Positions 17,668-27,300 of a stretch of DNA of 64,000 nucleotides are shown in pieces. How positions within the stretch are numbered: the first letter of the stretch is position 1; every line of letters starts with the position of its first letter. The notes beneath the pieces are model-generated. The model did no database searches, had not been told where the DNA came from, and worked only from the letters and a program-made list of their open reading frames with translations. The DNA comes from Ignavibacteria bacterium. GTDB lineage: Bacteria; Bacteroidota; Ignavibacteria; SZUA-365. The translations under genes were made by a program, and so were the position numbers. The stretch lies in NCBI GenBank assembly GCA_016720835.1, contig JADKJW010000005.1:1-64000 (forward strand), read 5' to 3'.

Positions 17668-19383
17668 TCACGACTCACGATTCACGGAAAACTGCACCGG
17701 CTTCCATTCGGCAAAGAGTTCTCGCACCGTATTCCGCTGATATTTTCCCGTTGATGTCACGGGAATCGCAGAGGTGAAGACGACCACTTTCGGGCACTTC
17801 GCGAAGGGCAGGAAACGGCGGCAGTGTTCGAGGACGGTCTCGACCGATAATTCGGGATCGGCCTTGTGCACAAGCGCGCCGACTTCCTCGCCGTACCAGT
17901 CGTTGTCGAATCCCACCGCGATGCCGGCTTTCACGCCGGGACAGGCATTGATGACTTCGTCGATCTCGAGCGGCGCGAGGTTGACGCCGCCTCGGATGAT
18001 CAGCTCTTTCAGGCGTCCGGTGATGAAGTAGAAGCGGCGGCCCCGGTCGTCCGTTTTGAAGAACCCCTCGTCGCCCGAGCGGAACCACCCATGCGCGAAG
18101 GTGGCGCTGTTGGCGTCGGGGTTCTGGTAGTAGTACTTCATCACGTTGTGTCCGCGTATCACGATCTCGCCACGCTCCCCTTCCGCCATGGAGAAGCCGT
18201 CGGGCGAGTGGATGTCCATCTCGTTCGACGGAATGGCGACGCCGATGGACGGGAATCCGTGCTCCTGCATCCACGCGCGGTGCTCGCCGGCGGAGAGATC
18301 GACGGGCAGGAAGCAGGAATAGCACGTGGTCTCGGACAGCCCGTAGCCGTGCACGATCGGAATGCCGAAGGCCGACTCGAAGCGCTCCGCGAGGTCGCAG
18401 GTGAGCGGTCCCGCGCCGCAGATGATGTGGCGGAATCGCGAGAGGTCGTGCGAGGCGTGGTCGGCCTGTTCGTGCAGCAGGTATTGCAGCAGGGTCGGCA
18501 CGACGCTCACCACCTGCACGTTCTCGGCGGCGATGCGCTCGAAGAAGCTGCCGGTGTGGAATTTCTGGTTGAGCACCACGCTTCCGCCGAAACTCAGCGG
18601 CGTCAGGAGCGTGACGACGGTGCCGTTGACGTGATGCAGCGGCAGCACGCACATCATGCGCTGCGAGGCGTCCATGCCGTGCCACGCGGCGATCTCCCGC
18701 GCGTCGACGAGCAGATTGTACTGGTCGAGCACGACGCCTTTCGGCAGGCCGGTGGTGCCGGAGGTGTAGACGATGAGCGCGTCGTCGGAGAGCCGAGCTT
18801 CCTCGGGAGGCGCGAAGGCGGGATCGGAGATTTCCAGTTCGTCGTGGAAGGAAGGAAAGGTCCCCGACACGTCGTGCCCGACTTCGATGATGGTCTCGAG
18901 CCTCGGCAGCGCGGCGCGCAGATGCCGCACGCGCTCGATGACCTGCGCGCGCACGAAGGCGAGCCTGGCCCGGGAGTTGTCGATGATGTGCGCGATGCGC
19001 CTGTCGTCCTCGCCCGTGTTGACGGGCACCACCACGGCGCCGAGCAGCCACGCGGCGAAGTACTGCACGACGGTGCCCGCGTGGTTGTAACTGATCGTGC
19101 AGATGCGGTCGCCCCGCCGCACGCCGTGACGGTGCAGCATGTGCGCCGTGCGCCGCACCATCTCGCCGAAACGGGCGTAGGTCAACTCCACACGCGGCCG
19201 GTCTTCCGAATAAAAGATGAGCCAGGGTTTTTCCGGCGTCTCCCGCTCGCGCAGGCGCAGCAGATCGCCGATGTTGTGCCATGGCACGAGGCGCTGTTCG
19301 ATGGGGATGCCGCGCATAGACCGAGCCGCGATGATCCGCTCGTCGGTTCCATCATGGGCGAGGTGGGGGATATCTTCGTTCAT
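17668..19383 (-). CDS. Class I adenylate-forming enzyme (acyl-CoA synthetase/ligase)
   Basis: The product is 571 residues from MNEDIPHLAHD. The ATP/AMP signature YTSGTTGLPKGVVL lies near residue 200, the adenine-binding GYGLSETTC segment near 345, and the C-terminal hinge and lysine region (FITGRLKELIIRGGVNLAP and TSTGKYQRN) is intact, so the enzyme should carry out both adenylation and thioester formation. Closest by eye to fatty- or aryl-acid CoA ligases; the acid cannot be deduced. An upstream in-frame extension is encoded by simple repeats and was rejected. The last codons run into a CACGATT repeat patch. Confidence 0.85.
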   Translation of the reverse strand: MNEDIPHLAHDGTDERIIAARSMRGIPIEQRLVPWHNIGDLLRLRERETPEKPWLIFYSEDRPRVELTYARFGEMVRRTAHMLHRHGVRRGDRICTISYNHAGTVVQYFAAWLLGAVVVPVNTGEDDRRIAHIIDNSRARLAFVRAQVIERVRHLRAALPRLETIIEVGHDVSGTFPSFHDELEISDPAFAPPEEARLSDDALIVYTSGTTGLPKGVVLDQYNLLVDAREIAAWHGMDASQRMMCVLPLHHVNGTVVTLLTPLSFGGSVVLNQKFHTGSFFERIAAENVQVVSVVPTLLQYLLHEQADHASHDLSRFRHIICGAGPLTCDLAERFESAFGIPIVHGYGLSETTCYSCFLPVDLSAGEHRAWMQEHGFPSIGVAIPSNEMDIHSPDGFSMAEGERGEIVIRGHNVMKYYYQNPDANSATFAHGWFRSGDEGFFKTDDRGRRFYFITGRLKELIIRGGVNLAPLEIDEVINACPGVKAGIAVGFDNDWYGEEVGALVHKADPELSVETVLEHCRRFLPFAKCPKVVVFTSAIPVTSTGKYQRNTVRELFAEWKPVQFSVNRES

Positions 19384-19401
19384 CGTGGATTCCGGGGACC
19401 G

Positions 19402-19449
19402 GGTGAAGGGTGAAGGGTGAAGAGTGAAGAGTGAAGAGTGAAGAGTGAA
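19402..19449. repeat. GTGAAGA simple tandem array
   Basis: About six copies of the 7-8 bp unit GTGAAGA/GGTGAAG lie just upstream of the acyl-CoA synthetase start, inside the 272-nt gap before rpe. The rest of that gap shows no gene. The array may be hypervariable and lies close enough to affect translation initiation. Confidence 0.75.
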
Positions 19450-19655
19450 AATACGGATTGCCGAACGAGGAAGCGCTGATGCTGACCGTTCAGGTGCAGA
19501 ATTACCCACGCGTTGTTCAACACTACGTCCCGGAATCGGCCGGAAGGGACGCCGCCTGCCCGCCGGAGCTGAGCGGAGCGAAGCACAGGCGGGGCCCCAC
19601 CCGTCTGCTATCGTGTGTTGACTCCCTACTCCCTTCTCACCACTCCCCACTCTCC

Positions 19656-20327
19656 CTACTCTCCCCGCAGCGCCCTGATATACCCGGCATAGTCTCCCGA
19701 CTTGAACAGCGCTGATCCGGACACGAGGATGTCGGCGCCGGCTTCAACGAGCGATGCGGCGTTCGAGGATGTGACGCCGCCGTCGACTTCGATGGGAAGA
19801 TTCGGCTGCGATGTGCTGTGCAGAATCGACCGCAGCGTGCGTACCTTGTCGAGCGCGCGCGGGATGAAGGACTGCCCGCCGAAGCCCGGATTGACGGACA
19901 TGATGAGCACGAGATCCACGTCGTCGAGCACCTCGGCCAGCACGCCGACGGGCGTGGCGGGGTTGATGCTGACGCCCGCGAGCACGCCCAGGTCCTTGAT
20001 GGCGTGAATGGTCCGGTGCAGATGCGGCGAGGCCTCCCAGTGGACGGTCAGGATGTCGGCGCCCGCGTGCGCGAAGGAGGCGAGGTAGCGGTCCGCATCC
20101 GTGATCATGAGATGCACGTCGAGCGGCGTCGTGGCGTGCCGCTTGATCGCTTCCACCACCACCGGACCGATGGTGATGTTCGGCACGAAATGGCCGTCCA
20201 TCACATCGAGGTGCAGCAGGTCGGCGCCCGCGGCCTCGACGTCGCGGATCTCCTCGCCGATGCGCGAGAAGTCGCTGGAGAGAAAGGACGGCGCGACGAG
20301 CGGCCGGCCCGCGGGCAGCATGGTCAT
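19656..20327 (-). CDS. rpe: Ribulose-phosphate 3-epimerase
   Basis: The product is 223 residues. It shows the family signatures APSFLSSDF, HLDVMDGHFVPN (metal ligands His and Asp), VHLMI, NPATP, VNPGFGGQSF and EVDGGV. The enzyme interconverts D-ribulose 5-phosphate and D-xylulose 5-phosphate in the pentose phosphate pathway. The ATG chosen follows the stop of the upstream lipoprotein gene by 5 nt; a TTG three codons earlier would overlap that stop. Last gene of a three-gene cluster (GT9, lipoprotein, rpe), probably translationally coupled. Confidence 0.92.
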   Translation of the reverse strand: MTMLPAGRPLVAPSFLSSDFSRIGEEIRDVEAAGADLLHLDVMDGHFVPNITIGPVVVEAIKRHATTPLDVHLMITDADRYLASFAHAGADILTVHWEASPHLHRTIHAIKDLGVLAGVSINPATPVGVLAEVLDDVDLVLIMSVNPGFGGQSFIPRALDKVRTLRSILHSTSQPNLPIEVDGGVTSSNAASLVEAGADILVSGSALFKSGDYAGYIRALRGE

Positions 20328-20332
20328 GACGG

Positions 20333-20731
20333 TCAATCCCCCGTGCGGGTGAAGGCGAGACGTTCTTCCGATTTGCGCAGGCGCTTGGCGAGCTCGCGCG
20401 TGGAGATCGTGCTGAAGTCGCTGCCGCGGAAGAGCGTGGTCGATTCCATGAACAGTTTTTCGTCCATGCGCGAGAACACGAACACGTTGTGGAAACGGCC
20501 GAGATCGTCGGCGGCGGTCTGCGTGGTCACGCGGATGGTGTCGCCGTCGGCGGAGTACCGGCCCTGCTCGCCGCCCGCGAATCCTTCCTTGCCCAGCACG
20601 ACGGTGCTGTCGGCATTGAACTGCAGGGTCTCATCGTAGCCGTTTTTCCAGCGGCCGACGAGGGGAGGCTGCTTTGAACAGCACGGGAGCATGAGCGCGA
20701 GGAGAAGCGCGGAGAAGAGGAGACGATGCAT
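20333..20731 (-). CDS. Small lipoprotein of unknown function
   Basis: The product is 132 residues. A lipoprotein signal peptide (MHRLLFSALLLALMLPCC) ends in a lipobox-like LPC-C, with modification expected at one of the two cysteines. The mature part begins PPLVGRWKNGYDETLQF, a pattern typical of small lipocalin-like beta-barrel domains, but no family can be named firmly. Its ATG shares an A with the TGA of the GT9 gene (TGATG), so translation is likely coupled. Predicted location is the outer or inner membrane surface. Confidence 0.7.
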   Translation of the reverse strand: MHRLLFSALLLALMLPCCSKQPPLVGRWKNGYDETLQFNADSTVVLGKEGFAGGEQGRYSADGDTIRVTTQTAADDLGRFHNVFVFSRMDEKLFMESTTLFRGSDFSTISTRELAKRLRKSEERLAFTRTGD

Positions 20732-21879
20732 CAGGAGGGATCCTTGAGTCGTGAATCTGCGAAGGTGAGAATGGAGGACGCGATGCGCGGCAGGTCGATG
20801 CCGGAGATGCATTCGAGATTGTACGGGCATGCGCGCTTCCAGCACGGGGAGCATGGGAGATCGGTCAGAAAGAACTTCTCGCCCCGGTCGTAGAGGTCGA
20901 TTTCTGTCCAGCAGCTGAGGCCGAACCATGCGAGCACGTGCTTGCCGAGTGCGATGGCGAGGTGCATGCCGAAACTGTCGCCCGTCACCACGATGTCGGC
21001 GAGCGCCTCGTGGCAGATGCCGCGCCGAAGTCCCTCCGTGGTCGGCGTGGAGATGACGGTGATGTCCGCGTCCCCGGCGCCCGCGGCGATCTCCGCGTTG
21101 CGCGCGGTGTCCTCCCGGCCGCCAAGGAGGAGAACCGCGAGGTCGCCGCGACCGGCGAGCAGACGAATGAGGTGGACATGCTGTTCGACGGTCATTTTCT
21201 TGTTCGGGAACAATTCGGAGCAGCCGGTGTTCAGACCGACGACGGTGCGTCCGCGCAGCTTCCACGCGTCGCGCGTCGCCTCGATGTGCGCTTCCTCTTC
21301 CGGGGTCAGGGCGAGGATGTACGCGTCCCGCTCGTATGGAAGTTTCCAGGTCTCGGCGAGTATGTCCTGGCCGGTCCGCTGATTGACGCGAAACTTGAGA
21401 TGGTCGTCGAGTCCGAGTCGGAAGTTGTAGTCGGCTTCGGGATTCGCGGGGATGATCTGTCCGAGTCGCGAGAGGGTGAATCCGCGCACATCGCCGCAGT
21501 CGAGCGACGCGACGAACGCGCAGGCGGGAGCGCTCTTGTCCGCGCTGAGCACGATATCGAAGTGCTGGGCCGCGAGCACGAGCCTGCTCTCGTCGTTCCA
21601 GGGATAGACGCGGTCGATGAGCGGATTGTGCGCGAGCAGGGCCGCGGCGGAGGGATGCGTCACCCACACGATGAAACTCAGCGGGTACGCGCGCTTGATG
21701 GCGGCGAGCTGGGCGGTGGTCATGAGCACGTCGCCCATGGCGTCGAGATTGACGATGAGGATGCGCGTGCCCATCGGCGCGTGGCGCGCGCAACGCTCCG
21801 TGCATGCCTCGCCCGGGAAGCAGGGCTTGTAGCCGTTGAAATAGCGGCAGTCGCGGCCGCGTTCGTCGATCGCCGTCAT
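20731..21879 (-). CDS. Glycosyltransferase family 9 (heptosyltransferase-like) with Cys-rich N-terminus
   Basis: The product is 382 residues. After an N-terminal segment with four cysteines (CRYFNGYKPCFPGEACTE and RC), the GT9 fold begins with ILIVNLDAMGDVLMTT near residue 40. It continues with the sugar-nucleotide region VVGLNTGC and the GDSFGMHLAIALGK segment near residue 300. GT9 enzymes add heptoses or related sugars to lipopolysaccharide core or O-chain. The cysteine-rich head is unusual for WaaC/WaaF and could bind metal. It opens the GT9-lipoprotein-rpe cluster. Confidence 0.85.
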   Translation of the reverse strand: MTAIDERGRDCRYFNGYKPCFPGEACTERCARHAPMGTRILIVNLDAMGDVLMTTAQLAAIKRAYPLSFIVWVTHPSAAALLAHNPLIDRVYPWNDESRLVLAAQHFDIVLSADKSAPACAFVASLDCGDVRGFTLSRLGQIIPANPEADYNFRLGLDDHLKFRVNQRTGQDILAETWKLPYERDAYILALTPEEEAHIEATRDAWKLRGRTVVGLNTGCSELFPNKKMTVEQHVHLIRLLAGRGDLAVLLLGGREDTARNAEIAAGAGDADITVISTPTTEGLRRGICHEALADIVVTGDSFGMHLAIALGKHVLAWFGLSCWTEIDLYDRGEKFFLTDLPCSPCWKRACPYNLECISGIDLPRIASSILTFADSRLKDPS

Positions 21880-21999
21880 GACCCGTGTTCGCTCGTTTGT
21901 GCCACTTGCATCACGGAAACATACATCAGTTGGCTGTTTCCAACAAACTCGCTATCTTTCAGATTCCTGTATCCGATCGTGAATATCTGAAATGACACC

Positions 22000-22884
22000 A
22001 TGACAAGAAAAGATACGAATGCCTGGGCGTTGATTCTCGGCGTCTCTTCCGGGTTCGGCGCGGCCACCGCCCGCGAACTCGCGCGCAACGGCTACCACAT
22101 CCTCGGGGTGCACCTCGACCGGCAGGCGACGATGCCCGCGGTGCAGCGCCTCGTCCACGACATCGAAAAGACCGGGCACCGCGCCGTCTTCTACAACATG
22201 AACGCCGCGGACGAAACCAAACGGCACGAAGTGCTCGACACCTTCATCGATCTGTACCATCGCGAGGGCAAGGCCGAGGTCAAGGTCCTTTTCCACTCCC
22301 TCGCCTTCGGCACGCTCAAGCCGCTGATCGGCCGCAACGAAAGCGAGATGATCACGAAGGCGCAGCTCGAAATGACGCTGGACGTCATGGCGAACTCGCT
22401 CGTGTACTGGACGCAGGACTGCGTGCGGCGGCGCCTCATCGGACGCGGCGCGCGCATCTTCACCATGACGAGCGACGGCGCCTCGATGCAGCTCCCCTAC
22501 TACGGCGCGGTGTCGGCGGCCAAATCGGCGCTGGAATCCTACACCCGTCAGCTCGCGCTGGAACTCGGTCCGCGCGGCATCATCTGCAACGCGCTTCTCG
22601 CGGGCGTCACGGACACGCCGGCGCTCAACAAGATCCCGGGCGCGCGCAACATGCTGTTCGCCGCCACCGCGAAAAATCCCGCGGGCCGCGCCACCATGCC
22701 GGAGGACGTCGCCAGAGCCGTGGTCGCGATGATGCACCCGGGTTTCGACTTCATCAACGGCAACACGATCGGCGTGGACGGCGGCGAAAGCAAGGTCAAC
22801 TACGTCGGACAGAAGAACACCTTCCAGTATGCCGACCTGAACCTGCTCGCCGAAAGCACCTGGGACCCCACCGACGTTTCCTGA
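22000..22884 (+). CDS. Enoyl-ACP reductase-like short-chain dehydrogenase (FabI/FabL type)
   Basis: The product is 294 residues with a Rossmann fold. The dinucleotide loop is GVSSGFGAATA instead of the plain TGxxxGIG. The catalytic pair is Tyr168 and Lys175 (Y-x6-K), the spacing of FabI/FabL enoyl-ACP reductases; classical SDRs have Y-x3-K. The family reduces the trans-2 double bond in the last step of fatty acid elongation. The acyl-CoA dehydrogenase gene follows 47 nt downstream, which would suit lipid metabolism. A different enoyl-thioester substrate cannot be excluded. Confidence 0.78.
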   Translation: MTRKDTNAWALILGVSSGFGAATARELARNGYHILGVHLDRQATMPAVQRLVHDIEKTGHRAVFYNMNAADETKRHEVLDTFIDLYHREGKAEVKVLFHSLAFGTLKPLIGRNESEMITKAQLEMTLDVMANSLVYWTQDCVRRRLIGRGARIFTMTSDGASMQLPYYGAVSAAKSALESYTRQLALELGPRGIICNALLAGVTDTPALNKIPGARNMLFAATAKNPAGRATMPEDVARAVVAMMHPGFDFINGNTIGVDGGESKVNYVGQKNTFQYADLNLLAESTWDPTDVS

Positions 22885-22931
22885 GCTCTTCCTTCACATT
22901 CCTTTTCACCCTTAGCGTTCACCTGAAGCCC

Positions 22932-24077
22932 ATGAATCTTTTTGAATTCTCCGAGGAGCAGAACATGCTCCGCGAAATGGTTCGCGATTTCGTCAACAAT
23001 GAAGTGAAACCCATTGCGCGGGACATTGACGAGAACGAGAAAATCCCGGCCGACCTGATCAGGAAGATCGGCGAAGTCGGTCTTCTCGGCACCGTCTTCC
23101 CGGAGGAATACGGCGGCGGCGGCTTCGGCGAAGTGGGCTACTGCATCGCGCAGGAAGAGATGGCGCGCGGCTGCCTCGCCACCGCCACGATGATCGGCGC
23201 GCACATGTCCATCGGCGCCAACGCCATCTTCATCGGCGGCACCGAAGAACTCAAGCAGAAATATCTCGTCCCGCTGGCGCGCGGCGAAAAGCTCGCCGCC
23301 TTCGGACTCACCGAAGCGCTCGCCGGATCGGACTCCTTCAACGTGCGCACGCGCGCCGTCCGCGACGGCGACGACTGGATCCTCAACGGGGAGAAGCTGT
23401 GGATCACCAACGGCGGCAACGCGGACACCGTCTCCGTGTTCGCGCGCACCGAGCGCGGCGTGACGGCATTCGTCGTCGAGACCGCGTGGGAAGGCTACCA
23501 TGCCGGTCCCGCCGAGAAGAAGATGGGCATCCGCGGCAGCTCCACCAACGCGATCTCCCTCACCAACGTCCGCGTTCCGGGCGCGAACCTCATCGGCCAG
23601 GAAGGCCGCGGCTTCCTCATCGCGATGAAGACGCTCGATGCCGGCCGCCTCGGCCTCGGCGCCTGCTGCGTCGGCACGGCGAAGGAAGCCATCGAGCTGT
23701 CCGCGAAGTACGCCAAGGAGCGCCGCCAGTTCGACGCGCCCATCGCGAGCTTCGAAGCGGTGCAGTTCATGCTGGCGGACATGTACATGCGCGTCTACGC
23801 CATGGAGAGCATCGTCTACCGCACCGCCGCCGACTACGACGCCGGCAAGAAAATCTCCACGCAGTCCGCGATGGTGAAGCTCTTCTGCAGCGAGGGCCTC
23901 GACTACATCGTCGATCTCGCCGTGCAGATTCACGGCGGCATGGGCTACTCGCGCGAACTCCCCATCGAGCGCATGTACCGCGACTCGCGCATCAACCGCA
24001 TCTTCGAGGGCACCAGCGAAATCCAGCGGCTCGTGATTTCGCACGACGTCCTCAAGCGCAATGGGGCGTGGGTGTAA
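22932..24077 (+). CDS. Acyl-CoA dehydrogenase (short/branched-chain type)
   Basis: The product is 381 residues, the standard length. It has the FAD/substrate segments FGLTEALAGSDS and LWITNGGNAD, the RRQFDAPI signature near residue 262 and IHGGMGYSRELPIER. The catalytic base Glu359 sits in the EGTSEIQ motif. The enzyme would oxidise an acyl-CoA to the 2-enoyl-CoA and pass electrons to electron-transfer flavoprotein; no etf gene is in the window. It is probably co-transcribed with the upstream SDR, and a strong hairpin terminator follows. Confidence 0.92.
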   Translation: MNLFEFSEEQNMLREMVRDFVNNEVKPIARDIDENEKIPADLIRKIGEVGLLGTVFPEEYGGGGFGEVGYCIAQEEMARGCLATATMIGAHMSIGANAIFIGGTEELKQKYLVPLARGEKLAAFGLTEALAGSDSFNVRTRAVRDGDDWILNGEKLWITNGGNADTVSVFARTERGVTAFVVETAWEGYHAGPAEKKMGIRGSSTNAISLTNVRVPGANLIGQEGRGFLIAMKTLDAGRLGLGACCVGTAKEAIELSAKYAKERRQFDAPIASFEAVQFMLADMYMRVYAMESIVYRTAADYDAGKKISTQSAMVKLFCSEGLDYIVDLAVQIHGGMGYSRELPIERMYRDSRINRIFEGTSEIQRLVISHDVLKRNGAWV

Positions 24078-24103
24078 TTCGCCACTGATCGAACCCGTTT
24101 CAC

Positions 24104-24131
24104 AAAAGCCCGCGCCGTGCCGCGGGCTTTT
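24104..24131 (+). terminator. Rho-independent-type hairpin after the acyl-CoA dehydrogenase
   Basis: A perfect 11-bp stem (AAAAGCCCGCG paired with CGCGGGCTTTT) encloses a 6-nt loop and ends in a T run, 26 nt after the stop. The A tract on the 5' side would let it work in both directions. Confidence 0.85.
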
Positions 24132-24313
24132 CATTTATCGCACAGATCCAGATCAGGTGAAGGGGCCAAGTGGAAGGTTCAAATACGTCCTGCACCTTCC
24201 ACCTGTCACCTTTCCCCTTGCACCATTCCCTGCATTCATGGACATTCTCCGACTTCTGACGTAATTTCCCACGCTGACTTCTGTCCCACCCCCCCGAACA
24301 TCCGGAGCTCGAC

Positions 24314-27300
24314 ATGACGCCTCGCTTCGTCATCGGTTTCCTCCTCACAGCGGTCATCTTCACCGCATCCTCATCGGCACAACAGCAATTCTCCACCGGT
24401 AGCGACCTCATCGCCGTCCCGCGGCAGCTTCAGGGCAAGCTCGCGTCCGGACGTCTCCTCTTCCACGCGTCTCGCGCGCTGCAATCGCAAACCTCCGCTC
24501 CCGCGGGCGTCGCGCGCGGCATCCCGGTCGCGATCTACATGTCCGCCGCACCCACCCCCGCGCAGCTCGCGGAACTCGCGCAGACGGGTGTTGTCGCGTA
24601 TCCCGAAACGTGGACGCCGCCGATGGACAATCATCCGCGCGGCTTCTTCCTCGCGGACATGCCCGCGGCGCGGCTCAATGACGTGCTCGCGCTCGCCTCC
24701 GTGCAGCTGCTCGGCTCGGCCGCCAGCGCAAACAGGCCGATGAACAACGTCGCCTCGCGCACGATCCGCGCCAATGCCGCGTGGAGCAAGGGCTGGACCG
24801 GCAAGGGCGTCAAAGTAGGCGTGCTCGATTCGGGCATCGACACGTCGTATCAGAACGGCGAATTCCCCGCCTGCTTCGATCGGAAGAACTACTCCAAATA
24901 CCCGGTCATCGACAACGACGTCATCAACCGCATCACGCCGCACGGCACGCATGTGGCCGGCACGGCGGTGGGTCGCGGCATCCTCTCCGCAGCGAACACC
25001 GGCAATGAAGGCCTCGCATACCGCGGCATCGCGCCGGAGTCCTGCCTCGCCTTCCTGAAGATCGGCGACGACAGTTCGGCGGGCGCCAGCGACGCGGTCA
25101 TCATCGCCGCGCTGCACGACGCGGTAACGACGTACCACGCGCGCGTCATCAACCTGAGCTACGGCGGCTGGAGCACGTATCACGACGGCAGCGAGGCGCT
25201 CGAGCAGAAGGCCGACTGGTGCTACACGCAGGGCGCGGCGCTCTCCTTCTCCGCGGGCAACGCCGCGACGGGCAACCGGCACGCGATGGGCACGGTGCCC
25301 GCCAACGGAGAAACCGATTTCATCGAAGTCCATTCCTGGAACATCGCCGCCGACCAGTCGCGCCTCTCCTTCAACCTCGTCTGGTTCGACGGCTTCGGCG
25401 TGCAGCGCAAGCTTTCGCTCAAATACTTCGACGCGAACAAGGTGGAGATCACGAATCTCAACACCGCACCGGTCACCGAGTCGCCGCGCGGCACGCAGTC
25501 GCTGTACACGAGCATGAAGGACTTCCTCCCCGAGGGCAACGCGACGTTCTATCTCAAGGTCGCGAACGCGTCCGGCGACGCGCAGGTGTACCACCTCTAC
25601 GAGGACTGGTTCGAGAGCACGTGGAAAAACGCCGGCAGCATCACCTTCCAGAATCCGAGCAGCGCGTACACCATCGGCGGGCCGTCCACGGCGGACCACG
25701 CGTTCTCGATCGCCGCGTACTGCGACCGGTCGTACTGGACGAGCGCGCTCGGGCAGATGCGGCAGTATTCGCAGGCGCTCGACAAGCTCGCGACCTGGTC
25801 CAGCCGCGGCCCCCGCGTGGACGGCCGCGCCAAGCCCGACATCGCCGCGCCCGGCACCGCGATTATTTCCGTTCGCGACACCAACACCATGCGCACGCTC
25901 GACAATTCCTGGATCGATGACGATGGCGCGCCCGGCGGCGACGCCCACTACACCGTGATGCAGGGAACCAGCATGGCCGCTCCCGTCGCCACCGGCGCCA
26001 TGGCACTCATTCTTTCGAAGTTTCCGACGCTCACGCCGCAGCAGGTGTACGACTCGCTGCGCCTGCATGCCAGACTGGATCTCTACACCGGCACGGCAGC
26101 CAACAACAACTGGGGCGCGGGGAAACTGGATCTCGGATTTCTTTCCGACATGCCCGCACCCGCGAGCGGAGGCGGCTGGACCGTGCTGCCGACGAATTGG
26201 AGCGAAAAGGATATTGCCGATATCGCGATTCATTCCAAGGGCATCTTCGCCACGGTCGGAAAGCCATGGACAAACGATTCGACAACGCTTCTTCGCAGCA
26301 AGGACAACGGGATGACATGGAGTGCGTTGAAGACCGACGTGGGGCTCCTCCCCATTGCGATCAAGATGAATGACAGCACTCTCTATACCGCGCAGCGATT
26401 CAGCGGTCACGGCTTCAAGAGTACCAACCTCGGCGTGACCTGGACGGAATGGGGAGACGCGCTGGATTACACCTCGCTGGTGTTTGCTGCAGGTGACAGT
26501 CTTCTCCTCGCCGGCACCTACGGACAAGGCATCCGGTACAGCACTGATGGAGCAACAACATGGAGCGCCATGAACGCCGGCATCCCTGACGATGCGCAGG
26601 TTCCGATCCTCACCGACGGCAGGAACGGATGGATGTACGCGTGCGTCAATATCAACGGGAGCGTCAAACTCTACCGGCTGCATCGGAGCACGATGCAGTG
26701 GTCCCGCGCGGACAACGGCATCGACACGACGAAAAACATCAACGCCTGCGCTGTAACACCGGATGGCACGGTGTTCGCGGTCGTATGGGACCGAGTGTAC
26801 CGGTCGCAAGACAATGGCGCGACCTGGACGCAGATGGCCATTCTGAACGATTACCTTCAGTCGGTCAGCGCAATATCGAACACCACGCTTCTCGTCGGCA
26901 CGGTGAGTGCAGGCACGTATCGCAGCACGGATGGCGGAAACACCTGGGGAAGTTTCATTGACGGATTGACGACGCTGAATATCACCGCGATACGTCCGGG
27001 CGGAATGACATTTGCCGCCGGGAAGCCCGGGTCGCTTTTCCGTCGATCTTTCAGTGCGCCGCGTCCGAAACCTGTGCTCGCGTTCCCTTTGAACAATGCA
27101 CTCGCTGTCCCGAGGCCCTCGGTGCTCTCCTGGACAAATGACGGCGCCGCGACCGGATACACGCTCGAATTGTCTCAAGTCCAGGATTTCTCCAGCATTC
27201 ACACGCGCATCGAGCACCTTGCGGCCTCGACATGGCGTTTATACGCACTCCCGGTGTTGACCAAATTCCACTGGCGCGTGCGGGCGGAGAACGACGGGGG

